A stretch of 64,000 bases of DNA from Agromyces aurantiacus (GCF_016907355.1 NZ_JAFBBW010000001.1:1054001-1118000); one strand, 5' to 3'; shown: positions 32,768 through 42,514, counted from the first letter of the stretch. Made by a program: numbers and translations. Notes: a model not told the origin generated them from the sequence alone.

Positions 32768-33784
32768 ATGGCGATCACGACGGGCGGCGCGACGGGGACT
32801 CCCGTCGCGCCGCCCGCGCCCGCAACGCAGCCCGCCGCGCCCGCGACTGCCGAGTCCGGCGCCTCGCGGCGCGGCGCGACCGGCCCCCGCCGCGAGGCCG
32901 CCTGGCGCCGCCGCGACCGCCGGTGGGGCTACGTCTTCGTCGCGCCCCAGCTCGTGGGCATGGCCGTCTTCGTGCTGCTGCCGTTCGCCGCGAGCCTCGT
33001 GCTCGCGTTCGCGTCGTGGAACGGGCTCACCGCGCTCGAGTGGGTCGGCTTCGACAACTTCGCGGCGCAGCTCCAGGACGAGCTGCTCCTGAAGTCGATC
33101 GTCAACACGCTCCTGATCGCGCTGATCACGGTGCCCGTCGGCCTCGGCCTCGCGGTCGTCGTCGCCGTGGCGCTCGAGCGGCTGCGCACGCGCACGCTCT
33201 ACCTGATCCTGTTCTTCGCCCCCGTGGTCACGAGCACCGTCGCCGTGGCCATGATCTGGCAGCAGCTCTTCCGCGCCGACGGGGTGCTCAGCACCGCGAT
33301 CGCGAGCGTGTTCGGCGTCGCCCCGCCGGACTGGCTCAACGACCCGAGCCTCGCCCTCCTCGCGGTGTGCATCGTGTCGATCTGGTCGTCGCTCGGCCTC
33401 AACGTGATCATCTTCCTCGCCGGGCTGCAGAACATCTCGCCGTCGGTCATCGAGGCCGCGCGCATCGACGGCGCAGGCGCGTGGCGGCTGTTCCGCAGCA
33501 TCCGACTGCCGCTGCTCTCGCCGATCGTGTTCTTCTCGTCGATCGTCGCGTTCATCTCGTCGCTGCAGACCTTCGACACGGTGTTCGTGCTCACCGCGAA
33601 CGCGGGGCCCGACAACGCGACGCGCACGATCGTCTACCACATCTACGACCTGGGCTTCGGGCGGTTCGAGTTCGGGCCCTCCAGTGCCGCCTCCGTGATC
33701 CTGCTGCTGCTGACCCTCGTCATCACCGCGATCCAGTTCGGCGCGCAGAAGAAGTTCGTGCACTACGAGGACGACGCCGCATGA
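32768..33784 (+). CDS. Sugar ABC transporter permease (MalF type)
   Basis: A 338-residue permease. About 55 residues of Ala/Pro/Arg-rich cytoplasmic leader precede six transmembrane helices, with an EAA loop reading IEAARIDGAGAWRLFRSIRLP. It starts 8 bases after the binding-protein stop, and its stop overlaps the next permease (ATGA at 33781). No ATPase is encoded nearby. Confidence 0.92.
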   Translation: MAITTGGATGTPVAPPAPATQPAAPATAESGASRRGATGPRREAAWRRRDRRWGYVFVAPQLVGMAVFVLLPFAASLVLAFASWNGLTALEWVGFDNFAAQLQDELLLKSIVNTLLIALITVPVGLGLAVVVAVALERLRTRTLYLILFFAPVVTSTVAVAMIWQQLFRADGVLSTAIASVFGVAPPDWLNDPSLALLAVCIVSIWSSLGLNVIIFLAGLQNISPSVIEAARIDGAGAWRLFRSIRLPLLSPIVFFSSIVAFISSLQTFDTVFVLTANAGPDNATRTIVYHIYDLGFGRFEFGPSSAASVILLLLTLVITAIQFGAQKKFVHYEDDAA

Positions 33785-34713
33785 CCGCCGCAGACCTGAT
33801 CCCGCCGCTCGTCGGCGAACCCGACGTCGAGCGCGTCGACGCCGAGCGCGCCGGCCGCGTCGGCCGCCCCGGACGGGACCGCACCCGCCGCTCGCTCGGA
33901 CGCATCCTCATCCACGCGGCCCTCGCCGTCGCGGGCTTCGCGATGGTCTTCCCGTTCGTCTGGATGCTGCTGACCTCGTTCAAGACGCTCCCGCAGCTGC
34001 TCCAGGATCCGCTGAGCTTCTGGCCCGACCCGTGGACGCTCGACAAGTACGTCGACGCGTGGAACGCCGTGCCGTTCGGGCAGGCGTACCTGAACAGCAT
34101 CTACATCTGCGTGCTCGCGGTCGTGGGCACGCTGCTCACCGCGTCGATGGCGGGCTACGCGTTCGCCCGCATCCGCTTCCGGGGTAGCCGGGTGCTGTTC
34201 ATCGTGTTCCTCGCGACCCAGATGATCCCGAAGCAGGTCACGCTGATCCCGTTCTACCTGCTGATGGCGAAGTTCGGATGGGTCGACTCCCACCTCTCGC
34301 TCATCGTGCCGGCGATGCTCGTGAACCCCTTCGCGGTGTTCCTCATGCGCCAGTTCGTGCTCAGCCTGCCGAAGGAGCTCGAGGAGGCCGCGCTCGTCGA
34401 CGGCGCGGGTCGCTGGCGCACGTTCTGGACGATCATCCTGCCGAACCTCAAGCCCGGTCTCGGTGCGCTCGGTATCATCGTCGCGCTCGACGTGTGGAAC
34501 AGCTTCCTGTTCCCGCTCGTGCTGCTGAACTCGCCCGACCTGTTCACGGTGCCGCTGCTGCTCGCGAGCTTCCGCGGCCAGTTCGGCTCGGTCGACTACG
34601 GGCTCGTCATGGCGGCGTCGGCGCTCGCCACGATCCCGATGCTCGTGGCGTTCGTGATCGGGCAGCGGCGAATCCTGAACAGCATGGCCGCCTCGGGGCT
34701 GGGCGGGCGATGA
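33781..34713 (+). CDS. Sugar ABC transporter permease (MalG type)
   Basis: A 310-residue permease with about six helices. The EAA loop reads LEEAALVDGAGRWRTFWTIILP. It is coupled by four-base overlaps to the permease before it and to the glycosidase after it (ATGA at 34710), so transporter and hydrolase are made together. Confidence 0.92.
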   Translation: MTAADLIPPLVGEPDVERVDAERAGRVGRPGRDRTRRSLGRILIHAALAVAGFAMVFPFVWMLLTSFKTLPQLLQDPLSFWPDPWTLDKYVDAWNAVPFGQAYLNSIYICVLAVVGTLLTASMAGYAFARIRFRGSRVLFIVFLATQMIPKQVTLIPFYLLMAKFGWVDSHLSLIVPAMLVNPFAVFLMRQFVLSLPKELEEAALVDGAGRWRTFWTIILPNLKPGLGALGIIVALDVWNSFLFPLVLLNSPDLFTVPLLLASFRGQFGSVDYGLVMAASALATIPMLVAFVIGQRRILNSMAASGLGGR

Positions 34714-36470
34714 GCGTCACCTCGGTCGCCGCGCGCCGCGTCGTGGGGCGAGCGGATGCCGCATCCGCCGCCGCACGCGCGGGCGCGCACCTCGACCTCG
34801 TGCGGGCCCCGTTCACGCTGCCGCGCTCGCGGATCCTCATGCTGCGCGAGGGCGACCGGCTGCGCGTGCACACGTCGGAGTACGAGCGCTCGCTCGCCGA
34901 GTGCGTTGCGCTCGACGCGCTCGAGGTGTGCGACGCCGCCGGGGCGCCCCTGCCGATCACGCGCGTGCTGCCGCACGTCATCGAGTTCGGCGGCGGGGCG
35001 ACGCTCACCTTCGCGGGCACGACGGCGTGGTCGGTGGGTGTGCCGGCCGGCGGTGTCGCCGTCGTGCGCTGGACCGGGCGGGCCGGCGAGGAGGCGGAGG
35101 AGCTCCGGATCGGCGGGCGGCACGCGGCATCCGTCGTGTTCAGCCTCGACGCGTCGCGCGAGGTCGAGTTCGCGCGATCGGACCGCCACGACGAGCACCT
35201 CGAGGCGACCCGCCGGGTCTGGCTCGACTGGTTCGCGAACTGCCCGGCGGTGCGGCCCGACCTGGAGGACATGGCCGCGTTCTGCTGGTGGGTGCTCGGC
35301 GCCAACGTGGTCGAGCTGCCGCACCTCGGCGACGCGCGCGCCGTCGTGCCGTCGAAGATCGGCTACGTCGGCCTCTGGCAGTGGGACGCGTACTTCATCG
35401 CCGTCGGCCTGCGCCACGGCGACCCCGAGCTCGCACGCGAGCAGCTCGACCTGGCCCTGCGGTTCCCGACCCCCGAGGGGCAGCTGCCGGACGTGGTGCA
35501 CGAGGCGGGCATCCTCGCAAGCAGCGACGACCTGCCCGCCGCCGACCGCGAGACGCTCCGCCGCGCCGGTTCGGCCGTCGCCGACCCGTCGGCGCCCGTG
35601 CCGCTGACCAAGCCGCCGCTCGCGGCCTGGGCGCTTCGCAAGGTGCTCGAGGCCGACCGCGCCCGCGGCGACGACGCCCAGATCGCCGACTGGGCGCGCC
35701 GCATGATCGCCACCATCCGCCGCTCGCAGGACTGGTGGTTCGCCCGATCCGACCTCGACGGCGACGGCCTGCCCGAGTACGGGCACCCCTACTCGTCGGG
35801 CCTCGACGACAGCCCGGTGTTCGACGGCCCGCTGCCGACGACGACGCCCGACCTCGCGGCCTACCTCGTGCGGCAGGACCTCGAGCTCGCCGCGCTCGTC
35901 GAGCGGTGGGGCACGGGCGCCATCGCCGGCCGGGGCCCCGAGGCGGATCGCGCGGCCGCGGCATCCGCGCATCGCGAGCGCGCGCAGCGGACGCTCGAGC
36001 GCCTGCTCACCCTCTGGGACGAGCCCCGCGGACGATTCCGGTCGCTCGCCGCGGGCGAGCCCGTCGACAGCGACACGATCGTCGGCCTCATGCCGCTGCT
36101 CACCGGCGGCCTGCCCGAGGCCATCGTCGACCGCCTCATCACCGCACTCGACGACCCGCGCCGGTTCGCCACGCCTTGGCCGATCCCGACCGTGGCCGTC
36201 GGCGACCCCGACCACGACCCGCAGCGGATGTGGCGCGGCCCGGTCTGGGTCAACACCAACGCGCTCGTCGCCGAGGGCCTCGAGCGCTCCGGCCACGGCG
36301 AGCGTGCGCGCCGGCTCGCCGAGCGCACGGTCGAGCTCGTCATCCACGCCGGCGGGCCGCATGAGTACTTCGAACCGAACACCGGCGAACGGGCCGCGAC
36401 CGCGACCACCGCCTTCGGATGGTCCGCAGCACTGTTCCTCGACCTCGCGGTCGCCCTCTCGCACGACTGA
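34710..36470 (+). CDS. GH63-like (alpha/alpha)6-barrel glycoside hydrolase, cytoplasmic
   Basis: A 586-residue enzyme without signal peptide. A beta-sandwich-like N-terminal part of about 180 residues precedes an (alpha/alpha)6 barrel. The conserved stretch LWQWDAYFIAVGL, the acid motif SGLDDSPVFDG and the late HEYFEPNTGE match trehalase/GH63-like enzymes such as mannosylglycerate or glucosylglycerate hydrolases; the Asp of DDSP and the Glu of HEYFEP are the expected catalytic acid and base. It probably hydrolyses an alpha-linked sugar imported by the flanking transporters. Its overlap with the upstream permease supports that. Confidence 0.82.
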   Translation: MSVTSVAARRVVGRADAASAAARAGAHLDLVRAPFTLPRSRILMLREGDRLRVHTSEYERSLAECVALDALEVCDAAGAPLPITRVLPHVIEFGGGATLTFAGTTAWSVGVPAGGVAVVRWTGRAGEEAEELRIGGRHAASVVFSLDASREVEFARSDRHDEHLEATRRVWLDWFANCPAVRPDLEDMAAFCWWVLGANVVELPHLGDARAVVPSKIGYVGLWQWDAYFIAVGLRHGDPELAREQLDLALRFPTPEGQLPDVVHEAGILASSDDLPAADRETLRRAGSAVADPSAPVPLTKPPLAAWALRKVLEADRARGDDAQIADWARRMIATIRRSQDWWFARSDLDGDGLPEYGHPYSSGLDDSPVFDGPLPTTTPDLAAYLVRQDLELAALVERWGTGAIAGRGPEADRAAAASAHRERAQRTLERLLTLWDEPRGRFRSLAAGEPVDSDTIVGLMPLLTGGLPEAIVDRLITALDDPRRFATPWPIPTVAVGDPDHDPQRMWRGPVWVNTNALVAEGLERSGHGERARRLAERTVELVIHAGGPHEYFEPNTGERAATATTAFGWSAALFLDLAVALSHD

Positions 36471-36483
36471 GCGATCCGCATCC

Positions 36484-36504
36484 GCATCGGCGCCCCGCCG
36501 ACGC
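36484..36504 (+). promoter_or_regulatory. Short hairpin before the second binding-protein gene
   Basis: GCATCGGCG (36484-36492) and CGCCGACGC (36496-36504) pair with one mismatch around a 3-base loop, in the 59-base gap between the glycosidase and the second binding protein. It could slow transcription or shield the upstream message; evidence is weak. Confidence 0.35.
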
Positions 36505-36529
36505 ATCCCCCTTCCGACAAAGGAGTCAC

Positions 36530-37834
36530 ATGAAACGCCTCACCCTGCTCGCCCCCGCCGCCGCGCTCGCCCTGCTCTCGGGGTGCGCGATGGGCGGCAC
36601 GGGCGCCGCCGCACCCGTCGAGCTCGACCCCGACGCGACGCCGACCGGCGAGATCACCGTCTGGTCGTGGGATGTCGCGGCGACCGCGCTCTCGCGCCTC
36701 GCCGACGAGTTCGAGGCCGAGCACCCCGGCACGTCGATCGAGGTCGTCGACGTCGGCTACGACAACGCCTACGACAAGCTCTCCGTCGGCCTGCAGGCGG
36801 GCAGTGGACTGCCCGACGTCGTCACCATCGAGACCGACCGCGCGCCCGGCTACATCGCGGAGTTCCCGACCGGGCTCGTCGACCTCACCCCCGTCTTCGC
36901 CGAGCACGAGGCGGAGTTCGACCCGTTCAAGTGGTCGGCGCACAGCGACGCCGACGGGGCGCTCGAGGTCGTGCCGTGGGACTCGGGCACGGTCGGCCTC
37001 TTCTACCGCGCCGACTACTTCGAGGCGGCCGGCGTGGACCCGGCCTCGCTCGAGACCTGGGACGACCTGATCGAGGCCGGCGAGCGGATCAAGGCCGAGA
37101 CCGGCCACACGCTGCTCTCGCTCGACGTCGCGACCGGCGGCGGCTTCCAGATGCTGCTCCAGCAGCAGGGCCAGGGGCTCTTCGACGAGCGGGGCGACAT
37201 CACGGTCGCCTCGCCGGAGGCGGTCGAGGCCCTCACGCTCCTGAAGACCATGAACGAGCGTGGGCTGCTGAAGAACGTGAAGGGATGGGATGGCCGCGTC
37301 ACCTCGGCGAAGAACGGCGACTCCGCCGTCACGCCCGAGGCGGTCTGGTGGATCGGCACCCTGCTCGGCGATGCGCCCGAGCTCGCCGGCACCTACGGCG
37401 TGACCGAGCTGCCGGCCTTCGAGGAGGGCGGCGTGCGCACCTCGAACTCGGGCGGCTCCGGGCTCGCCATCCCGGCGCAGGCCGAGAACCCCGACCTGGC
37501 TGCCGCGTTCATCGAGTACGCGCTCGCCGACGCCGACCACCAGGCGTCGATGATGGCCGAGGAGGGCCTGTTCCCCTCCTACCTGCCCGCGCTCGAGGAC
37601 GAGTACTTCTCGGCGTCGCAGGAGTACTTCGGCGGCCAGCCCGTGTACGAGCTCTTCGCGGAGCAGACCGCGCAGATCCCGAGCATCACCTTCACGACCG
37701 ACAACGCCGAGGCGAGCGACATCGTCGCGAACGCGGTCGTCGCCGCCGTGCTGAACGGCGCCGACCCGGCGACCGTGCTGCAGGATGCCGCGGAGCAGAT
37801 CGCCACCGCGACCGGCCGCGAGATCGCCGAGTAG
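36530..37834 (+). CDS. Second sugar ABC transporter substrate-binding lipoprotein
   Basis: A 434-residue MalE-type binding protein. Its signal peptide KRLTLLAPAAALALLSGC ends in a lipobox. TVWSWDVAATALSRLADEFE and later VVPWDSGTVGLFYRADYF follow the sugar-binder pattern. ATG 36530 has AAAGGAG 6 bases upstream, the best ribosome site in this operon. It is only distantly similar to the binding protein at 31458, so the two transporters probably take different sugars. Confidence 0.92.
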   Translation: MKRLTLLAPAAALALLSGCAMGGTGAAAPVELDPDATPTGEITVWSWDVAATALSRLADEFEAEHPGTSIEVVDVGYDNAYDKLSVGLQAGSGLPDVVTIETDRAPGYIAEFPTGLVDLTPVFAEHEAEFDPFKWSAHSDADGALEVVPWDSGTVGLFYRADYFEAAGVDPASLETWDDLIEAGERIKAETGHTLLSLDVATGGGFQMLLQQQGQGLFDERGDITVASPEAVEALTLLKTMNERGLLKNVKGWDGRVTSAKNGDSAVTPEAVWWIGTLLGDAPELAGTYGVTELPAFEEGGVRTSNSGGSGLAIPAQAENPDLAAAFIEYALADADHQASMMAEEGLFPSYLPALEDEYFSASQEYFGGQPVYELFAEQTAQIPSITFTTDNAEASDIVANAVVAAVLNGADPATVLQDAAEQIATATGREIAE

Positions 37835-37836
37835 CC

Positions 37837-38760
37837 GTGGCCTCCACCTCACTCGTGCTGCGCGAGCGAGGCGGAGCCGAGACGACACGCCGGCGGGCGC
37901 TGGGGCGCAGGCTCCAGCGCCCGGGGGCGTGGTTCTCGCTTCCGGCCGCGGTGCTGCTCGTCGTCTTCTTCGCCTACCCGCTCGCGACCTCGCTGTGGCA
38001 GAGCCTGCACGCGACCGCCGGCGGCGTCACCACCTGGGTCGGGCTCGAGCAGTACGCGCGACTGTTCGAGGACCCGCTCGTGGGCAAGAGCCTCGCGAAC
38101 GCCGGGATGATCCTCGTGGTGCAGGTGCCGCTCATGATCGGCCTCGCGGTCGGGCTCGCCTACCTGCTGAACCAGGCGTGGCTGCGGTTCCGCGGGGGAT
38201 TCCGGCTGCTGGTCTTCCTCCCCGCGGTCACCACGCTCGTCGCGTACGCGGTCGTGTTCCGGGTCATGCTCGCGACCGACGGCGGCGCGATCAACCAGCT
38301 CATCGGCCTGGTCGGCATCGCGCCGGTCGACTGGCTGAACAACGAGTGGTGGGCGCGCGTCGCGCTCATCGCGGCCATCACGTGGCGCTGGACCGGCTAC
38401 AACATGGTGATCATCCTCGCTGGACTCCAGTCGATCCCGGCCGAGCTCTACGAGGCCGCCCGAATCGACGGTGCGGGGCGCTGGCAGACCTTCACGAGGG
38501 TCGTGCTCCCGCAGCTGCGTCCCGTGCTGATCTTCACAACCGTCACGTCGACCATCGGGGCCCTGCAGCTCTTCGACGAGAACTGGATCCTCACCGAGGG
38601 CGGCCCGAACGATGCCACGCTCACGCCGGTGCTCTACCTCTACAAGGTCGGCTTCCGGCAGTTCGACTTCGGCTACGCCTCGGCGATCGCGTGGCTGCTC
38701 GTGGGGATCACCGCGGTCATCGCGTTCGTGCAGTTCCGACTCATGAGGGAGAAGCCATGA
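37837..38760 (+). CDS. Sugar ABC transporter permease (MalF type)
   Basis: A 307-residue permease with about six helices and an EAA loop reading YEAARIDGAGRWQTFTRVVLP. The GTG start at 37837 lies 2 bases after the binding-protein stop, so translation is probably coupled. The stop overlaps the next permease (ATGA at 38757). Confidence 0.91.
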   Translation: MASTSLVLRERGGAETTRRRALGRRLQRPGAWFSLPAAVLLVVFFAYPLATSLWQSLHATAGGVTTWVGLEQYARLFEDPLVGKSLANAGMILVVQVPLMIGLAVGLAYLLNQAWLRFRGGFRLLVFLPAVTTLVAYAVVFRVMLATDGGAINQLIGLVGIAPVDWLNNEWWARVALIAAITWRWTGYNMVIILAGLQSIPAELYEAARIDGAGRWQTFTRVVLPQLRPVLIFTTVTSTIGALQLFDENWILTEGGPNDATLTPVLYLYKVGFRQFDFGYASAIAWLLVGITAVIAFVQFRLMREKP

Positions 38761-39653
38761 CCGTCGCACCCATCCGGCCCGCGGTCCGCGAGACGATCGC
38801 CTCATCGCGCGCCGTCGCGCCGGCATCCCGAGTGCGCCGTGCCGTGCTGCGGTCGCCGGTCTACCTGGCGCTCGCCGTCGCCGCCGTGGTCTCGGTGCTG
38901 CCCTTCGCGTGGATGGTCATCGCCTCGACCCACACCACGGCCGACCTCTTCGCGACGCCGCTGCCGGTGCTGCCGGGCGGCGAACTGTGGGCGAACCTCG
39001 CGCGCCTCGAGGAGTCGGTGCAGTTCGGGCGCGTGATGCTGAACAGCGCGCTCATCGCGGTGATCTATACGGTCTTCAGCTCGATCGTGAGCGTCATGTG
39101 CGGCTACGGCCTCGCGACCTATCGGTTCCGCGGTCGCGGGGTGCTGCTCGGCATCGTGCTCGTGACGATGATGATCCCGATGCAGGTGCTGCTCGTGCCG
39201 CTGTTCCAGATGATGGCCAGCGCCGGATGGATCGACACCTACCAGGCCGTGATCCTGCCGTTCCTCGCGAACGCGTTCGGCATCTTCCTCATGCGCCAGG
39301 CGTTCCTGGACTTCCCGGTCTCGCTCGTCGAGGCCGCGCGCATCGACGGCGCCGACGAGCTCCGCACGTTCTACCGGATCGTGCTGCCGGTGGCCCGCCC
39401 GCAGGTCGCGGCGCTCATCATCTACACGTTCATCAGCCAGTGGAACGCGTTCATCTGGCCGTTGCTCATGCTGAACACCGAGTCGAACTACACGGTGCCC
39501 GTGGCCCTCAACACGATGATCGGGCTCTCGCGCGTCGACTACTCGGGGCTCATGCTCGGGTCGCTGCTCGCGACGCTCCCGCTGATGCTGCTGTTCCTGG
39601 TCTTCCAGCGGCAGTTCGTGACGGGCCTGCTCGGGGGAGCGGTCAAGGGGTGA
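38757..39653 (+). CDS. Sugar ABC transporter permease (MalG type)
   Basis: A 298-residue permease with about six helices; the EAA loop reads VEAARIDGADELRTFYRIVLP. It is the last gene of the 31458-39653 transcript and ends 7 bases from the convergent GntR gene. No ATPase gene follows, so both transporter sets here should use a shared ATPase encoded elsewhere. Confidence 0.92.
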   Translation: MTVAPIRPAVRETIASSRAVAPASRVRRAVLRSPVYLALAVAAVVSVLPFAWMVIASTHTTADLFATPLPVLPGGELWANLARLEESVQFGRVMLNSALIAVIYTVFSSIVSVMCGYGLATYRFRGRGVLLGIVLVTMMIPMQVLLVPLFQMMASAGWIDTYQAVILPFLANAFGIFLMRQAFLDFPVSLVEAARIDGADELRTFYRIVLPVARPQVAALIIYTFISQWNAFIWPLLMLNTESNYTVPVALNTMIGLSRVDYSGLMLGSLLATLPLMLLFLVFQRQFVTGLLGGAVKG

Positions 39654-39660
39654 CGCCTCG

Positions 39661-40317
39661 TCAGGCGGTGAAGTACGCGCTCGAGGCGTTCTCGACGATG
39701 CGTCGCATGCCGTTCATCCAGTTCGCCTTCAACGCGATGGATGCCGCCGCCACGTCGCCCTGTGCGAGGTGCCGGGCGATCTCGGCATGCTCGGCGGCGA
39801 CGCGCTCGACCATCACGTCGTTGGGCACGAGCAGCGACTCGTACCGGTGGAAGGCGCCGCGCGTGCTCTCGATGACCTCGAGCAGCCGGCGGTTCGGACA
39901 CGCGGAGAGCATGATGGCGTGCCACTCGTCGTCCTTCGTGACGACGAGTGCGTGCTCGACGACCTCCTGCTGGAACTCCGCGCTGAGCTCCTCGAGCCGA
40001 CGGCCGATGGCCGTCAGCTCGTCGCGGGGGGTCAGCTCGAGGGCGAGGGTCTCCAGCGCGGCCATGACCGGGGCGAGCTCCTCGAACTCCGTGGCGGAGA
40101 GCGGCACGAAGCGGAAGCCCTTGCCGTTCTCGCTCGTGATCTGCCCCTCGCTCTCGAGGGCGATGAGCGCCTCGCGCAGCGGCGTGCGGCTGACGCCGAG
40201 CTCGGCGGCGAGCTGCACCTCGTTGATGCCCTCACCCGGGCGCACCTGCCCGGCGCGCATGCGCGCGAGCAACTCGTCGCGCACCTGCGAACGCAGGTTC
40301 TTGCGTTCGATCGCCAT
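39661..40317 (-). CDS. GntR-family (FCD/FadR-type) transcriptional regulator
   Basis: A 218-residue regulator. The winged helix-turn-helix at about residues 8-72 contains LAAELGVSRTPLREALIALESEGQI. A helical FCD ligand domain follows, with metal-site-like residues (DDEWHAIML, then AEHAEIARHLAQGD). ATG 40317 is behind GGAGG. It sits between the two operons that carry its presumed box and is divergent from the GH42 operon. Organic acids or sugar acids are usual FCD ligands; the effector here is unknown. Confidence 0.92.
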   Translation of the reverse strand: MAIERKNLRSQVRDELLARMRAGQVRPGEGINEVQLAAELGVSRTPLREALIALESEGQITSENGKGFRFVPLSATEFEELAPVMAALETLALELTPRDELTAIGRRLEELSAEFQQEVVEHALVVTKDDEWHAIMLSACPNRRLLEVIESTRGAFHRYESLLVPNDVMVERVAAEHAEIARHLAQGDVAAASIALKANWMNGMRRIVENASSAYFTA

Positions 40318-40358
40318 CCATCCTCCAGCCGGTCGAGCCGACGCCGTAAGCCTAGGGC

Positions 40359-40406
40359 TTGACCCTCGTCGACTTGCGGCTTAGCGTGTCTGTATACAGA
40401 ATACAG
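40359..40406 (+). promoter_or_regulatory. Promoter and GntR box of the GH42-gcvP operon
   Basis: TTGACC (40359-40364) and TAGCGT (40382-40387), 17 bases apart, form a promoter. CTGTATACAGAATACAG (40390-40406) is a perfect CTGTAT-N5-ATACAG inverted repeat covering the predicted transcription start. The near-identical box at 31392 links the two operons. The rest of the 133-base divergent gap holds nothing else notable. Confidence 0.78.
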
Positions 40407-40450
40407 TGCGCAGAACGACCTGTACAGACATCCGACCCGAGAGGACCCGC

Positions 40451-42514
40451 GTGACCGACGCGACGCCGCGCCGCATCCGCCTCGATGCCCTCGCCTACGG
40501 CGGCGACTACAACCCCGACCAGTGGCCCGAGGCGGTCTGGCACGAGGACGTGCGCCTGATGCAGGAGGCCGGGGTGAACCTCGTGAGCCTGCCCGTGTTC
40601 TCGTGGCCGCAGCTCGAGACCGCCCCAGGCGTGTACGAGTGGGAGTGGCTCGACCGGGTCATCGAGGTCCTGTGGGCCGGCGGCATCCGCATCGACCTCG
40701 CGACCGCGACCGCCACGCCGCCCGCGTGGCTCGTGCGCGCGCACCCCGAGATGCTGCCGTGGGATGCCGACGGCCGCCGGCTCGAGTTCGGGTCGCGCCA
40801 GGCATACTGCCCGAGCTCGCCCGTCTGGCGCGAGCACGTGGCGCGGATGGCGCGCGCGATGGCCGAGCGCTACGGACAGCACCCCGCGGTCGTGCTCTGG
40901 CACGTCTCCAACGAGTACGGCGACCACGTCGCCCGGTGCTGGTGCCCCGAGTCGGCGGCGCACTTCCGGCGCTGGCTCGAGGCCCGCTACGGCGACCTCG
41001 AGGGGCTCAACGAGGCCTGGGGCGTCAACGTGTGGGGCCAGCGCTACACCGCGTGGGAGCAGGTCGAGCCGCCCCGCCGGGCGACCGGCCCGATCAACCC
41101 GACCCAGCTGCTCGACTTCGAGCGCTTCAGCTCGGACGCACTGCTCGAGCTCTTCCGCGTCGAGGTCGACGTGCTCCGCGAGGTCACGCCCGAGCTGCCC
41201 GTCACGACGAACTTCATGAGCCTCTTCCGCGAGCTCGACTACTGGCGCTTCGCCGAGCACGAGGACCTCGTCACCGATGACGCCTACCCCGACCCGGCCG
41301 ACCCGCTCGCCCACGTGCCGGCCGCCCTGAACTACGGGCTCATGCGCTCGCTGAAGGGCGGCCAGCCGTGGCTGCTGCTCGAGCAGGCCGCGAGCGCCGT
41401 GAGCTGGCGCGACGTCAACGTGCCGAAGGCGCCCGGCCGGATGCGCCTCGACAGCCTGCAAGCCGTCGCGCACGGCTCCGACGGGGCGATGTTCTTCCAG
41501 TGGCGGCAGGCCCGCTACGGCCAGGAGAAGTTCCACTCGGCGATGCTCGGGCACCGCGGCGAGTCGTCCCGCACGTTCCGCGAGACAGCCGCGCTCGGCC
41601 GCGAACTCCAGCGGCTCGCGGCGGTCCGCGGCACCCGCGTGCGCAGCCGCGTCGCGCTCGTCGTCGACTGGGACTCGTGGTGGGCCTCGAGCGCGACCGA
41701 GTCGCTCCCGTCGCAGCGCCTGGGCTGGCTGCAGCAGGCGCGCGACTGGCACGCCGCGCTGCACGCGCTGGGCCACCCCGTCGACACCGTGCGAGCGATC
41801 GGCCCGTTCGACGGGTACGACCTCGTCGTCGTGCCGAACCTCTACGTGACGGATGCCGCGCAGGCGGCGGCGCTCGCGGCGTACGCCGCTGAGGGCGGCA
41901 CCGTGGTCGTCGGCCCGTTCTCGGGCGTCGTCGACCCCACCGAGAAGGTGCATCCGAGGGGCGCGCCCGGGCCGCTGCGCACGCTGCTCGGCGTCGAGGT
42001 GGACGAGCCGTGGCCGGTGGCCGACGGCGCGGCCGGGCGGATCGACCTCGACGGGGACCGCCACGAGGCGCCCGTCTGGACCGAGTGGATCGAGGCCGGC
42101 GCCGAGGCATCCGTCGTCGCCCGGTTCGCCGGCGGCGTGCTCGACGGGCGGCCCGCGATCACGCGCCGCGCGCACGGCACAGGCACCGCCTGGTACGTCG
42201 GGAGCGTGCTCGCCGCCGACGGCCTCGTCGCCGTCATGCGGCGCGCCCTCGCCGACGCCGGCCTCCCCGCCCGCGACCGCACCGACCCGCATCTCGAGGC
42301 CGTCACGCGCGCCGACGACCGCACCGACTACACGTTCGTGCTGAATCACGGCCCGCGCGAGCTCACGGTCGACGCGCCCGAGGGCGCGACCGACCTGCTG
42401 GCCGACCGGGTCGTCGGAGCGCAGCTGGTCGTCCCGCCCCTCGGCGTCGCCGTCCTCGCCTCGCCGCGCGCGAGCGAGCCCCCGTTCATCACCCTGTCCC
42501 AGACCACCGAGTGA
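40451..42514 (+). CDS. GH42 beta-galactosidase
   Basis: A 687-residue cytoplasmic enzyme of family 42. The opening LAYGGDYNPDQWP is diagnostic. The acid/base is Glu155 in WHVSNEYG, and the nucleophile Glu311 in WLLLEQA. A CWCP cluster just after Glu155 matches part of the zinc-binding cysteine set of some GH42 proteins. A trimerisation beta/alpha domain (about 400-600) and a small C-terminal beta domain follow. GTG 40451 is chosen because GAGAGGA precedes it. It removes terminal beta-galactose from short galactosides. It is the first gene of a five-gene operon whose other members are not typical sugar genes. Confidence 0.93.
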   Translation: MTDATPRRIRLDALAYGGDYNPDQWPEAVWHEDVRLMQEAGVNLVSLPVFSWPQLETAPGVYEWEWLDRVIEVLWAGGIRIDLATATATPPAWLVRAHPEMLPWDADGRRLEFGSRQAYCPSSPVWREHVARMARAMAERYGQHPAVVLWHVSNEYGDHVARCWCPESAAHFRRWLEARYGDLEGLNEAWGVNVWGQRYTAWEQVEPPRRATGPINPTQLLDFERFSSDALLELFRVEVDVLREVTPELPVTTNFMSLFRELDYWRFAEHEDLVTDDAYPDPADPLAHVPAALNYGLMRSLKGGQPWLLLEQAASAVSWRDVNVPKAPGRMRLDSLQAVAHGSDGAMFFQWRQARYGQEKFHSAMLGHRGESSRTFRETAALGRELQRLAAVRGTRVRSRVALVVDWDSWWASSATESLPSQRLGWLQQARDWHAALHALGHPVDTVRAIGPFDGYDLVVVPNLYVTDAAQAAALAAYAAEGGTVVVGPFSGVVDPTEKVHPRGAPGPLRTLLGVEVDEPWPVADGAAGRIDLDGDRHEAPVWTEWIEAGAEASVVARFAGGVLDGRPAITRRAHGTGTAWYVGSVLAADGLVAVMRRALADAGLPARDRTDPHLEAVTRADDRTDYTFVLNHGPRELTVDAPEGATDLLADRVVGAQLVVPPLGVAVLASPRASEPPFITLSQTTE

